The notes beneath the pieces were generated by a model. The model was not told where the DNA came from and did not search any database. It saw only the letters and a program-made list of their open reading frames with translations. Source: Arthrobacter woluwensis (lineage in GTDB: Bacteria > Actinomycetota > Actinomycetes > Actinomycetales > Micrococcaceae). Taken from it: a DNA stretch of 64,000 nt. Made by a program: the position numbers and the translations under genes. Of the stretch, positions 52,493 through 61,562 are shown one piece after another. Positions within the stretch are counted from its first letter, which is position 1; each line of letters begins with the position of its first letter. The DNA is taken from the NCBI RefSeq assembly GCF_030816155.1, contig NZ_JAUSXR010000001.1, positions 620,001-684,000 of the forward strand. The letters run 5' to 3'.

Positions 52493-52524
52493 TGACGGGG
52501 CCGGTTCGTGACGGGGCCGGTTCG
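52493..52524. repeat. Tandem 16-bp duplication
   Basis: GTGACGGGGCCGGTTC occurs twice in tandem (52493-52508 and 52509-52524) in the gap between the MarR and FUSC genes. No function is evident. Confidence 0.7.
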
Positions 52525-52647
52525 CCCGCAGACCTGAGGGGGACCTAGGATTTCCCTGAAGGGATCCGCGAGGATCCCCGGGAAGCGGGCGGGGCTGCCG
52601 CGGCCGGGGTGTGACCTGGCGAAGCAGCCTCACCAGGAAAGGCTTTG

Positions 52648-53676
52648 GTGGGCGCACTCCTCAGCACGGGTCGCGGATTCTTCGCCACAGGGCCGGCCGG
52701 GAACCACGGAGTCGCCGCGGTTCGCGTGGCGCTCAGTGTGGCGATCCCCATGGTCACGCTTCTGATGATCGGCCATCCCGAATGGTCGATCTATGCCGTG
52801 TTCGGCGCCTTCACCAGCATGTACGGCCGGGGCGAACCTCATCTGTGGCGGGTGGTCCACCAGCTGGAGGCGTCCGCCCTGCTGGTCTCCGCCGTCCTGA
52901 TCGGCACCGTGCTGGCTCATCTGCACGCCCCCACCCCCGTCCTGGTGCTGGTGGAGACGTGTTTTGCCGCGCTCGGATCGGTGGCCGCCGACGCTGCGAA
53001 ACTCAACCCCGTGGGGCCGTTCTGGGCCCTGTTCGCCCTGGGCGCCTCCGCCTCCGTCACTCATCCGATGCCGCTGTGGGTGCCCTTCGTCGTGGGAGGC
53101 GCGTCCTCGGCGGTGAGCCTGGCCCTGAGCCTCGTGGTCTGGAGGCTGGCTCCCGACGCGGCCATCGGGGAGCGGCGCCTCCGTGTCTCCAGTCCCTGGC
53201 GCGACGGCGTCATCCTGCGGCAGGCGCTGCGGTACTTCGTGGCGGTCGGCGTCGCAGGTGTGGCGGGGATCGCGAGTGGCTGGGGTCATCCCTACTGGGC
53301 GATGGCCTCTGCCGCGATCCCGCTGGCCGCGGGAGCGCTGAGCGCCCGTCTGAAACGGGGCGTGCACCGGATCGTGGGAACGCTGGTGGGCATCGGACTC
53401 ACGGCTCTGATCCTCTGGCCGCAACCGTCCACGATGATGCTGGTGCTGCTGATCCCGCTCCTGCAATTCCCGTCGGAGCTCTTCATGCGGCGGAACTACG
53501 GGCTCGCGCAGGCGTTCCTGACCCCGGTCGTGCTGCTGGTGACGCTGCTGTCCAACCCGGGCGATCCCGTGCCCGTGCTCACCGACCGTGCGGTGGAGAC
53601 CCTGCTGGGCGCCGTCGTCGGCATGGCGGTGGCAGTGCTGCTGCGTGAACGGCGGCAGCCCGCTACCGACGACTGA
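52648..53676 (+). CDS. FUSC-family membrane protein
   Basis: A 342-residue protein with about nine to ten membrane helices in two similar halves. The FUSC/aromatic acid exporter-like pattern is seen in EWSIYAVFGAFTSMYGRG in the first half and GHPYWAMASAAIPLAAG, followed by RGVHRIVGTLVGIGLTALIL, in the second. GTG 52648, with AGGAAAGG upstream, is preferred; TTG 52645 is adjacent. Related proteins are proposed to export aromatic acids or to build envelope polymers, but the substrate here is unknown. Confidence 0.8.
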   Translation: MGALLSTGRGFFATGPAGNHGVAAVRVALSVAIPMVTLLMIGHPEWSIYAVFGAFTSMYGRGEPHLWRVVHQLEASALLVSAVLIGTVLAHLHAPTPVLVLVETCFAALGSVAADAAKLNPVGPFWALFALGASASVTHPMPLWVPFVVGGASSAVSLALSLVVWRLAPDAAIGERRLRVSSPWRDGVILRQALRYFVAVGVAGVAGIASGWGHPYWAMASAAIPLAAGALSARLKRGVHRIVGTLVGIGLTALILWPQPSTMMLVLLIPLLQFPSELFMRRNYGLAQAFLTPVVLLVTLLSNPGDPVPVLTDRAVETLLGAVVGMAVAVLLRERRQPATDD

Positions 53677-53696
53677 CGGTCACTGCTTACCGGGAG

Positions 53697-54032
53697 TCAG
53701 TGCTTGCCGGGTGAACTGGACGGCAGCAGCTTGAGCCCGCCCACCGCGGCGATGATCCCCGCGATGAAGAGGAGCTTCAGCGGACTGGCGCTCTCGGCCC
53801 CGGTCGCCATGGCGTAGCCGACGGTCAGTGCCGCGCCGACGCCGGTCCACACCGCATACGCGGTGCCCATGGGGATGTGTTTGGCGGCCCAGCCGAGGCC
53901 GATCATGCTCAGCACGAGGCCGATGGCGAAGACGATGGTCGGGCCGACCTCGGTGAAGCCATGGGACAGGCCGAGCGCGGTGGCCCAGACGGCTTCCATG
54001 AGGGCGCTGGCCAGCAGGACGATCCACGGCAT
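53697..54032 (-). CDS. SMR guanidinium exporter subunit 2 (Gdx/SugE type)
   Basis: A 111-residue SMR protein with four helices. The membrane-embedded Glu is in the first helix, LLASALMEAVWATALGLSHGF, in the form typical of Gdx/SugE. GTAYAVWTGVGAALTVGYA is the fourth-family motif region. Its ATG directly follows the stop of the first SMR gene (TGAATG), so the two are translated together, as in heteromeric SMR pairs. The guanidine-III riboswitch in front of the operon points to guanidinium export rather than multidrug efflux. Confidence 0.9.
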   Translation of the reverse strand: MPWIVLLASALMEAVWATALGLSHGFTEVGPTIVFAIGLVLSMIGLGWAAKHIPMGTAYAVWTGVGAALTVGYAMATGAESASPLKLLFIAGIIAAVGGLKLLPSSSPGKH

Positions 54033-54347
54033 TCAGCTCACCGCCTTCAGGCCGACAACGCTGCCGACCAGGAGCGCCAGCAGAGCGATCCGGGCAACGG
54101 TGGCCTTTTCCTGACGGGTGATCATGGCCCAGACGGCCGTAAGGCAGGCGCCGATTCCGACCCACACCGCATACGCCGTGCCGACGGGCAGCTCCCGCAT
54201 GGCGTACGCGAGGCCGATCATGCTGGCGGCAGAGGTGATGACGAACAAGGCCGCCGGTTTCCATTTGCGGAATCCCTGGGACGCCGCGAGGGCCGAGGCC
54301 CACACCGCCTCCAGGACTCCGGAGATGATCAAAACGATCCATGCCAT
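54033..54347 (-). CDS. SMR guanidinium exporter subunit 1 (Gdx/SugE type)
   Basis: A 104-residue four-helix SMR protein. The first helix LIISGVLEAVWASALAASQGF carries the essential Glu in the LEAVWASAL context that marks guanidinium exporters, and PVGTAYAVWVGIGACLTAVW follows. It is the first gene after the guanidine-III riboswitch. Pairing with a second SMR gene suggests an obligate or preferred heterodimer with opposite topology. Confidence 0.92.
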   Translation of the reverse strand: MAWIVLIISGVLEAVWASALAASQGFRKWKPAALFVITSAASMIGLAYAMRELPVGTAYAVWVGIGACLTAVWAMITRQEKATVARIALLALLVGSVVGLKAVS

Positions 54348-54360
54348 GACAAGGCTCTTT

Positions 54361-54404
54361 CTGAGTCAGTCTTGTCCTGTGCGGGTACTGCTCCCTCGTC
54401 CGCA
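54361..54404 (-). ncRNA. Guanidine-III (ykkC-III) riboswitch
   Basis: On the minus strand the bases GCGGACGAGG, then GTACCCGC, then AGGACAAGACT follow the class III guanidine aptamer consensus in order (CGGACGAGG ... GUACCCG ... AGGACAAGAC). The two pseudoknot helices are supported by compensating pairs: GCGG with CCGC, and GAGCAGT with ACTG-A-CTC (one bulge). The RNA lies 14-57 nt before the first SMR start codon, so it probably controls translation initiation. This identifies the following genes as a guanidinium-responsive exporter. Confidence 0.88.
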
Positions 54405-54546
54405 GGCCGGTCAGGGCCTCGTTCTCCAGTCTAGCCACGGGCGGATTCGGGGCAAGCTGAGAAGGCGCCGGGAACTTTTCCGCCGGTGGCTCGTTGGACT
54501 TGGTAGCTTGGAACAACTCGCATTGAACGTCCAGGAGGGATGAGAG

Positions 54547-55473
54547 ATGGCTGCCGGAGGCAACCCGATCTTCAACGGCAAGAACTTCCGTGGCGCGCTG
54601 CAGGCGCCGCCACCCCCGAACATGATGAACCCGTACGGCCAGCAGGCCCCCGGGCAGAACGGCTACGGCCAGACGGGCTACGCCCAGCCGGGTCAGCCGC
54701 AGTACGGCCAGCCCCAGTACGGTCAGCAGCAGCTCTCCGCCGAGCAGCTCCAGCAGATGTACTCGCAGCCCTCCGCGGGCCCTGCGCAGACCGGCCGGAT
54801 GACCTTCGACGACGTGATCGTCAAGACCCTCCTGTGCCTCGGCGCCGTCCTGGTCGGCGCCGCGATCACCTGGTTCACCAGCCCCGGGCTGGCACTGGGC
54901 CTCATGATCCTGGGCGCGCTGGGCGGTTTCGCGCTCGCGATGGTCAACACGTTCAAGAAGGAGCCGGTCCCGGCCCTCATTCTGGCTTACGCCGGCTTTG
55001 AGGGTCTGTTCCTCGGCGGCATCACGAAGGTCCTGGAGATGCGCCTTCCCGGCATCGGCCTCCAGGCCGTGCTGGCGACGCTCGCCGTCTTCGGCGTGAC
55101 GCTGCTGCTCTTCACCTCGGGCAAGGTCCGTGCGACCCCCAAGATGATGCGCTTCTTCCTGATCGCGATGATCGGCTACGCGGCGTTCAGCCTCATCAAC
55201 TTCTTCCTCATGATCTTCGGCGTCGTGAAGGATCCGTGGGGCCTGCGTGGCATGACGATCGGCGGCATCCCGCTCGGCCTGATCATCGGCGTGGTGGCCG
55301 TGATCCTGGCGGCGTTCTCCCTGATCATGGACTTCACGAACATCGAGGCCGGCGTCCACAACGGCGCCCCCGCACGCTACTCCTGGACCGCCGCGTTCGG
55401 CTTGACGGTCACCCTGGTGTGGCTGTACGTGGAGCTGCTGCGTCTGATTGCCATCCTGAGAGGCAACGACTAG
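54547..55473 (+). CDS. Bax inhibitor-1 / YccA-family membrane protein
   Basis: A 308-residue protein with AGGAGGGA before ATG 54547. Residues ~1-80 are a cytoplasmic tail rich in Gly, Gln, Tyr and Pro with several YGQ repeats (YGQTGYAQPGQPQYGQPQYG). Seven membrane helices follow from ~88, matching the actinobacterial Bax1-I family: TFDDVIVKTLLCLGAVLVGAA, FAGFEGLFLGGI-like YAGFEGLFLGGITK, and the last stretch FTNIEAGVHNGAPARYSW with its conserved acidic residues. The family includes calcium-leak proteins; the role here is unknown. A strong terminator follows. Confidence 0.93.
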   Translation: MAAGGNPIFNGKNFRGALQAPPPPNMMNPYGQQAPGQNGYGQTGYAQPGQPQYGQPQYGQQQLSAEQLQQMYSQPSAGPAQTGRMTFDDVIVKTLLCLGAVLVGAAITWFTSPGLALGLMILGALGGFALAMVNTFKKEPVPALILAYAGFEGLFLGGITKVLEMRLPGIGLQAVLATLAVFGVTLLLFTSGKVRATPKMMRFFLIAMIGYAAFSLINFFLMIFGVVKDPWGLRGMTIGGIPLGLIIGVVAVILAAFSLIMDFTNIEAGVHNGAPARYSWTAAFGLTVTLVWLYVELLRLIAILRGND

Positions 55474-55510
55474 TTCTCTCCGCGGGTCCTCACCAGGACT
55501 CCGCTGACAC

Positions 55511-55557
55511 ACGACGACGGCGCCGCTCACCCGGAAGGGGAGCGGCGCCGTCGTCGT
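55511..55557. terminator. Terminator after the Bax inhibitor-1 gene
   Basis: Perfect 18-bp hairpin, ACGACGACGGCGCCGCTC (55511-55528) with complement (55540-55557). It carries the same ACGGCGCCG core as at 6905, 17301 and 43010. Confidence 0.85.
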
Positions 55558-55616
55558 ATGCCGGCACTGTCGTTGGCGGCTGTGCTGTTGGCGGCTGTGC
55601 GGGGGAGAGCGCCGCG

Positions 55617-55702
55617 CCGAGTCCGCTGCCGAGTCCGCTATGCAGGGCGTGAGTCCGCTGCATCGTGTAGCGGACTCGCACCACGGACAGCGGACTCAGC
55701 GG
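55617..55702. repeat. GAGTCCGCT-based palindromic element
   Basis: GAGTCCGCT occurs three times in direct order (starting near 55619, 55632 and 55651), followed by its complement AGCGGACTC twice (near 55671 and 55688). The innermost pair forms a 9-bp stem with a 9-nt loop. The same 9-mer is in the outer arm of the element at 11758. It lies between the convergent Bax inhibitor and galK genes. Confidence 0.75.
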
Positions 55703-55717
55703 GCAGGGTTGCGGGTG

Positions 55718-56949
<1,232 letters not shown>

Positions 56950-56953
<4 letters not shown>

Positions 56954-58116
56954 GAACGGGCTCCTTCAGGAGAGACGGAGGGGACGAGGGCGGGGGAAGC
57001 GGCTGCAGCGCGGTACGGCGAGACGGAGTCGCGCAGCCGCGCGGCGACCGATTCCGGCGTGACGTCGTTGATGAACGCCCCCATGGCGGCCTCGGAACCC
57101 GCGAGGTACTTCAGCTTGTCGGCGGCGCGGCGCGGCGAGGTCAGCTGCAGGTGGAAGCCCATGGCCTCACGGTACCCGCGCAGCAGCGGCGCCTGATGCC
57201 AGGCGGCGATGTACGGGGTGGGGGAGTCGTACAGGCCGTCCACCCGTCCGAGAAGGTCCAGGTACAGCGTGGTGAGCTCGTCCTTCTCCGCTCCGGTGAG
57301 GGCGGCGAAGTCCGGGACGTGACGGTGCGGAGCCAGATGCAGTTCCAGCGGCCACCGGGCGGCGAACGGCACATAGGCGCTGAAGTGCTCGCCTTCCAGG
57401 ACCATGCGGGCGCCGTCGCCGCGCTCGCGGCGGACCACGCCTTCCAACAGCGTCTCGCCGTCGGGTCGGCCGGAGCGGTACTCGACGGCGGTCCGGGCCA
57501 TGGCCTCGGCGCGGGGCGTCACGTAGGGGTAGGCGTAGATCTGGCCGTGGGGGTGATGCAGGGTGACGCCGATGTCCGCGCCGCGGTTCTCGAACGGGAA
57601 CACCTGACGCACGCCGCTGAGGGCCGAGAGCTCCCGCGTGCGGTGGGACCAGGCCTCCACGACCGTGCGGGCCCGCTCCCAGGGCAGCTCGGCGAAGGAG
57701 CCGCTGTGCTCCGGGGTGAACGTGACGACTTCGCACCGTCCGCTGGCCGGCGCGAGCGTGCCCCAGCCGGGACTCGACGGGATGTCGCCCACGACCGGCC
57801 CGAGCGAGGGGAAGCGGTTTTCGAACGCCACCACCTCGTAGTCCTCCGCGGGGATCTCGGTCGCGCGCTCGGGGGTGCTGGGGCAGATAGGGCATTCGTG
57901 GGCCGGGGGCAGATGGGTGCGGGTCTGCCGGTGCGCGGCGACGGCCACCCATTCGCCACTCAGGGCGTCATAGCGGACTTCGCCGGACCCTTCCGGGCCG
58001 AGGTCCCGCGGGGGAAGGTCACGGGTGTCCGGGACGTCCGCGGTGCGGCCCGGAGCGGCGTCGAAATAGATGATCTCGCGGCCGTCGGCCAGGTGTGAAC
58101 GTGTCACCGATGTCAT
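56950..58116 (-). CDS. galT: Galactose-1-phosphate uridylyltransferase
   Basis: GalT exchanges UMP between UDP-glucose and galactose 1-phosphate. From ATG 58116 (GAGGG upstream) the product is 388 residues. The nucleophilic HPHGQ is in LHHPHGQIYAYPYV; zinc-site residues include the CPICPS Cys pair; the second half has FAARWPLELHLAPHRHVPD, and QLTSPRRAADKLKYLAGSE near the end. The frame extends to 58191, but the upstream part runs through the AT-rich promoter region. It is the first gene of galTK; the aldose 1-epimerase gene is divergent. galE is not in the window. Confidence 0.95.
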
Positions 58117-58149
58117 GGCTGCCCTCGCTTCCATCGCCCGCTCTGTGGG

Positions 58150-58200
58150 GCTCTGATCAGACTCTAGCAAAGAACGAATAATTTCTAACAAAAAGGAACA
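58150..58200 (-). promoter_or_regulatory. AT-rich promoter/operator region of galTK
   Basis: This is the most AT-rich stretch of the neighbourhood. On the minus strand TTTGTTA and TTCGTTC recur about 14 nt apart, resembling the direct repeats bound by DeoR-family sugar regulators, and TAGAGT may be the -10 box. No regulator gene is adjacent. Confidence 0.4.
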
Positions 58201-58230
58201 TTAATGATCGCGTCACCTGTCTGGGAGTCG

Positions 58231-58265
58231 TTGGAGCCCGCGACCCGTGCCGGTACGGTGTTGCC
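58231..58265 (+). promoter_or_regulatory. Promoter of the aldose 1-epimerase gene, leaderless
   Basis: -35 TTGGAG (58231-58236), 17-bp spacer, -10 TACGGT (58254-58259), then 6 nt to ATG 58266. Both boxes and spacing fit a housekeeping sigma promoter. Confidence 0.6.
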
Positions 58266-59198
58266 ATGCCTGAATCTTCCAGCAGCCCTGCCGTCCGCTG
58301 CGCGAGCGGCGCCCAGTACCGCCTTGAGCGAGGGGCGGCCGTCGCCGTCGTGACGGAGCTTGCCGCGGCGCTCCGCAGCCACTCCGTGGACGGAGTGCTC
58401 CTCACCGAGACCTTCGGCGACCACCAGATCCCGCCCGGCGCCTCCGGCATCACGCTGGCGCCATGGGCCAACCGGGTGGAGGACGGGAAGTGGACGCTGA
58501 ACGGTGCGACCCAGCAGCTCGACATCACCGAGGTCTCCCGCAACAACGCAAGCCACGGACTTCTCCGCAATGCCGCCTACGCGTGCGTCGAGCAGAGCGG
58601 GACGCGTGTGGTCCTCGAAGCCAAGGTCTTCCCGCAGCACGGCTACCCGTTCCTCGTCCGGCACCGCGTCGCCTACGAACTCGAGGAGAGCGGCGCACTG
58701 CGCGTCACGCAGACGCTCCTCAACGACGGCGACGCCGCGGCTCCCGTCGTCCTGGGCGCTCACCCGTACCTCCGGCTGGGTGAGCTTCCGGCCGAGGATC
58801 TGACCCTCACCGTCCGCGCGGACCGGTGGCTGGAGACCGACGAGCGCCTCATCCCGCGGGCCGAGCGCCCGGTGAGCGGCGGCACCGACCTGCGGGCCGG
58901 CGTCGTGCTCGCGGAGCTGGACACGGACACCGCCTACACCGGGCTGGAACGTGACGAGCAGGGGCGCGCACGGACCACGCTCAGCGGCGCCGATGGCCGG
59001 TCCGTCGCGCTGTGGCAGGACGACCGGTGCGGCTACGTGCACATCTACGCCACGGGAGGTTTCGACGGGCGGACGAAGGCGCTCGCCGTCGAACCGATGA
59101 CCGGCCCGGCCAACGCCTTCAACTCCGGCGACGGTCTGCACTGGGTCCAGCCCGGCGCGGAGTTCAGCATGAGCTGGGGGATCGAAACCTCCTGGTGA
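58266..59198 (+). CDS. galM: Aldose 1-epimerase
   Basis: A 310-residue mutarotase-family protein that interconverts alpha and beta anomers of galactose or glucose. Features are LAPWANRVEDGKWTLNG, the catalytic His in NNASHGLLRNAAY, LGAHPYLRLGELP with the second His, and the C-terminal Glu region LAVEPMTGPANAFNSGDGLHWVQPG. It is divergent from galTK across an AT-rich control region, completing a small galactose cluster. Confidence 0.9.
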   Translation: MPESSSSPAVRCASGAQYRLERGAAVAVVTELAAALRSHSVDGVLLTETFGDHQIPPGASGITLAPWANRVEDGKWTLNGATQQLDITEVSRNNASHGLLRNAAYACVEQSGTRVVLEAKVFPQHGYPFLVRHRVAYELEESGALRVTQTLLNDGDAAAPVVLGAHPYLRLGELPAEDLTLTVRADRWLETDERLIPRAERPVSGGTDLRAGVVLAELDTDTAYTGLERDEQGRARTTLSGADGRSVALWQDDRCGYVHIYATGGFDGRTKALAVEPMTGPANAFNSGDGLHWVQPGAEFSMSWGIETSW

Positions 59199-59321
59199 CA
59201 GGTCCCCGGAGGCGCCGGCCGAGGGAGGCCGGATGGGGAAGCGTCCCCATCGCGGTTCCGGGGCGCGATCCCTAGGATGGTCACAACGGCCGCAGCGGCC
59301 GTTCACGAATGGGGGACACCG

Positions 59322-60806
59322 ATGGGTGGAGGGTTCTACGGCGCCGACGTGGCGCAGCTTCGCGCGCTGGCCAAGGCGATGTCCTCGGCCTCCCAGAAGC
59401 TGCAGCTCTCCGCCCAGCAGCTCGGATCCGAGGTGAACGCCGCCGCCCACACGGGCCCCGATGCCGCGCGGTTCCGGCAGCAGTGGCAGAGCGATCACCT
59501 GCCCCTGCTGCAGCGGACGATCGTCGCGCTCAAGGCCTCGGGGCAGCTTCTGCAGGTGCAGGCGGACGAGCAGGAGACCGCGAGCACCTCGTCCGGTGGA
59601 ACCGGAGGCGGGGGCAAGCCCGGCTATGACGCCACGGCCGCGCAGGAACTCCAGGACCGTCTGAAGGGGATGACCCCCGCTGAGCGCGAGACCTACCTGA
59701 ACAGCGACGAGTTCAAGCGCTGGGCCCTGGAACACCCCGAGGAGGCCAAGCGTGTCCTGGACGCCGCCGCGGATTCCGGGCTGATCGAGAAGAAGGCGCC
59801 CGGGTACGCGAATTTCCTGAGCTCGTATTGGAACCAGCAGGCCATGCGGGAGATGGGCATCGACCCGGTCAAGTGGGACCCCTCCAAGGGCACGGCCTAC
59901 AACTGGGACATCATCAAGAAGGTCTACGAGTATTACGGCAAGGCGTTCCTGTCCGACCCACGCCTTCAATGGGCCGGTATGGCGAACATGATCGGACCGT
60001 CCTTCGCCGGCGGCTTCCAGGACATGGCCATGATGCGGTCGGTCGCCCAGGAACTCCTCAAGAACATCCCCGCAGGCTTCCCCTCGGAAGAGCTCCAGTC
60101 CCTCCGCACGGTCGCGGCGCTGAGCGATGCCGAGGTGAAGGCCTACGAGACCCAGATGCTCTCCATGAACAAGGAGATCTTCCTGGACCAGGCCCGGCAG
60201 CATCAGGCGTTCATGACGGGAGGGCTCGACGAGATGCATCGCCTCAGGGACGCCGGCGTCATCGACCCGAGAACCTCTCAGGCGTGGGACCAGATCGCGT
60301 CCGGCGATCCTGCACAGCTGAAGCTCGGCAATGGGTATCTCCTGTACCGGGAACAGAATGAGATCATCGCCGACGACTACGACACCATGAGAAGCCGAGC
60401 CACCGGACCGGCCGTGACGTGGCTGATCACGCTGGCGGGCGAACCGTCCATTCCGGGTGCCAAGAGCTACCCCGAGGTGTTCCCGTACAAGGTTCACATC
60501 GAGAGCCCGGGTCCCCACAACATCCCCTTCACCCCGCTGGACAATCCGCTCCAGGGATCGGTCGATCTCACCACCGGGTTGCCGGACGGGAACATCTCCG
60601 TCCGGGAGGACCGCTGGAATCTCATCAGCAAGGACACCCTTCCCGCCTATCAGGAACTGCTGGCCACGAACCCGGAGAAGGCACGCGAGATCATCGCCTC
60701 GGACTTCGACCAGCGGACGCAGGATGCGCGTCCCACCCACAACATCCCTCAGATCGCCGAACGGATCGCGAAGGGCTTTGTCCATCTGCCGGAGTTCAGC
60801 CAATGA
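59322..60806 (+). CDS. WXG100-like N-terminus, large C-terminal domain; candidate type VII effector
   Basis: A 494-residue protein from ATG 59322 (GGGGGA upstream; ATG 59277 is the longer option). Residues ~1-88 have the helix-turn-helix pattern of ESX/WXG100 proteins (ALAKAMSSASQKLQLSAQQLG, then ARFRQQWQSDHLPLLQ), but the turn reads HTG (43-45) instead of WxG. A TSSGGTGGGG linker (~89-98) leads to a ~395-residue domain I do not recognise, largely helical to ~340 and ending with PFTPLDNPLQGSVDLTTGLP and NISVREDRWNLISKD. No signal peptide. Its stop overlaps the next gene (ATGA), which encodes a lipoprotein. This layout suggests a polymorphic effector/substrate with a dedicated partner. Confidence 0.75.
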   Translation: MGGGFYGADVAQLRALAKAMSSASQKLQLSAQQLGSEVNAAAHTGPDAARFRQQWQSDHLPLLQRTIVALKASGQLLQVQADEQETASTSSGGTGGGGKPGYDATAAQELQDRLKGMTPAERETYLNSDEFKRWALEHPEEAKRVLDAAADSGLIEKKAPGYANFLSSYWNQQAMREMGIDPVKWDPSKGTAYNWDIIKKVYEYYGKAFLSDPRLQWAGMANMIGPSFAGGFQDMAMMRSVAQELLKNIPAGFPSEELQSLRTVAALSDAEVKAYETQMLSMNKEIFLDQARQHQAFMTGGLDEMHRLRDAGVIDPRTSQAWDQIASGDPAQLKLGNGYLLYREQNEIIADDYDTMRSRATGPAVTWLITLAGEPSIPGAKSYPEVFPYKVHIESPGPHNIPFTPLDNPLQGSVDLTTGLPDGNISVREDRWNLISKDTLPAYQELLATNPEKAREIIASDFDQRTQDARPTHNIPQIAERIAKGFVHLPEFSQ

Positions 60807-61471
60807 CTTCCTCGGCCAGGGCTCGTCCGCGGCCTCGTCGACTCGGTGCAGGTGGAGCGGCGCTGGCTTCCGCTGCGGCGCTCTGTCTCACCTTCGTTCT
60901 GACGGCCTGCGGAGTCGCGATCGACACCCCCGGCCATGACCACACCTCATCCACGCAAGGAGCACCGGTGACCGGAAATTCGACCCTGGATCAGGCGGGG
61001 ATCGCCAAGATCAAGGCAGATCGCGCCGCGACATTCGACCTTTCTTCGGGGCGGCTCAGCCGCAGCGCTGCCGGGCTGGCCGAGGGAATGCAGTCGCCGA
61101 TGGTGGATCTGGCAGGCAAGGGCATGATGCGTCTGACCATCAAGGCGCCCCGCGGCACCATCGAGGCCCAGACTGATGTTCTGAGAGCGTTGATCTTCGA
61201 GGGGCAGTCGGATGTCGACACGCTGACATACTTCCTGACCGCCGAAACGAAAGAGGACTTCCTGAAGCTGGCGCGGTCGGGGACGGCTTACGGGATCGAC
61301 GGCGGGGCCATCGACACGTGGGCGAAGTCGGTGGGGGACGCGCCCACGGGACGGCACTATTTCGTTCTTCCGGCCGGAGAATCGACCGGCTTGCGCGTCG
61401 TCTACGACCTGCGGTTCGACGCCGACAAGAAGGTCCAGGTCATCATCGTCACGGTCAACCCGCTCACCTGA
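60803..61471 (+). CDS. Lipoprotein partner of the WXG100-like protein
   Basis: A 222-residue predicted lipoprotein. An Arg-rich start (ARARPRPRRLGAGG) is followed by a hydrophobic segment and the lipobox FVLTACG. The mature part is soluble; it includes GKGMMRLTIKAPRGTIEAQT and RHYFVLPAGESTGLRVVYDL and is probably a mixed alpha/beta fold. No family is recognised. Its ATG overlaps the stop of the WXG100-like gene by 4 bp, so the two are made together. It could act as an immunity protein, surface receptor or chaperone; none of these is shown by sequence. Confidence 0.72.
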   Translation: MTSSARARPRPRRLGAGGAALASAAALCLTFVLTACGVAIDTPGHDHTSSTQGAPVTGNSTLDQAGIAKIKADRAATFDLSSGRLSRSAAGLAEGMQSPMVDLAGKGMMRLTIKAPRGTIEAQTDVLRALIFEGQSDVDTLTYFLTAETKEDFLKLARSGTAYGIDGGAIDTWAKSVGDAPTGRHYFVLPAGESTGLRVVYDLRFDADKKVQVIIVTVNPLT

Positions 61472-61562
61472 CATGGCCGGCCCGCGACCGGCCGGACGGC
61501 TCCGTCCGCCCGCCATGCGAACCTGATTTCCATATAGGGGGCGGCTGCGCCACGATTGATGC

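Noticed and set aside
53697..54347. SMR pair as a multidrug (quaternary ammonium) pump
   Set aside because: The guanidine-III riboswitch and the Gdx-type context of the essential Glu point to guanidinium export.
58185..60803. 872-codon minus-strand frame opposite galM and the WXG100-like gene
   Set aside because: Very long, but antisense to genes with clear motifs and coupled starts; composition is that of a shadow frame.
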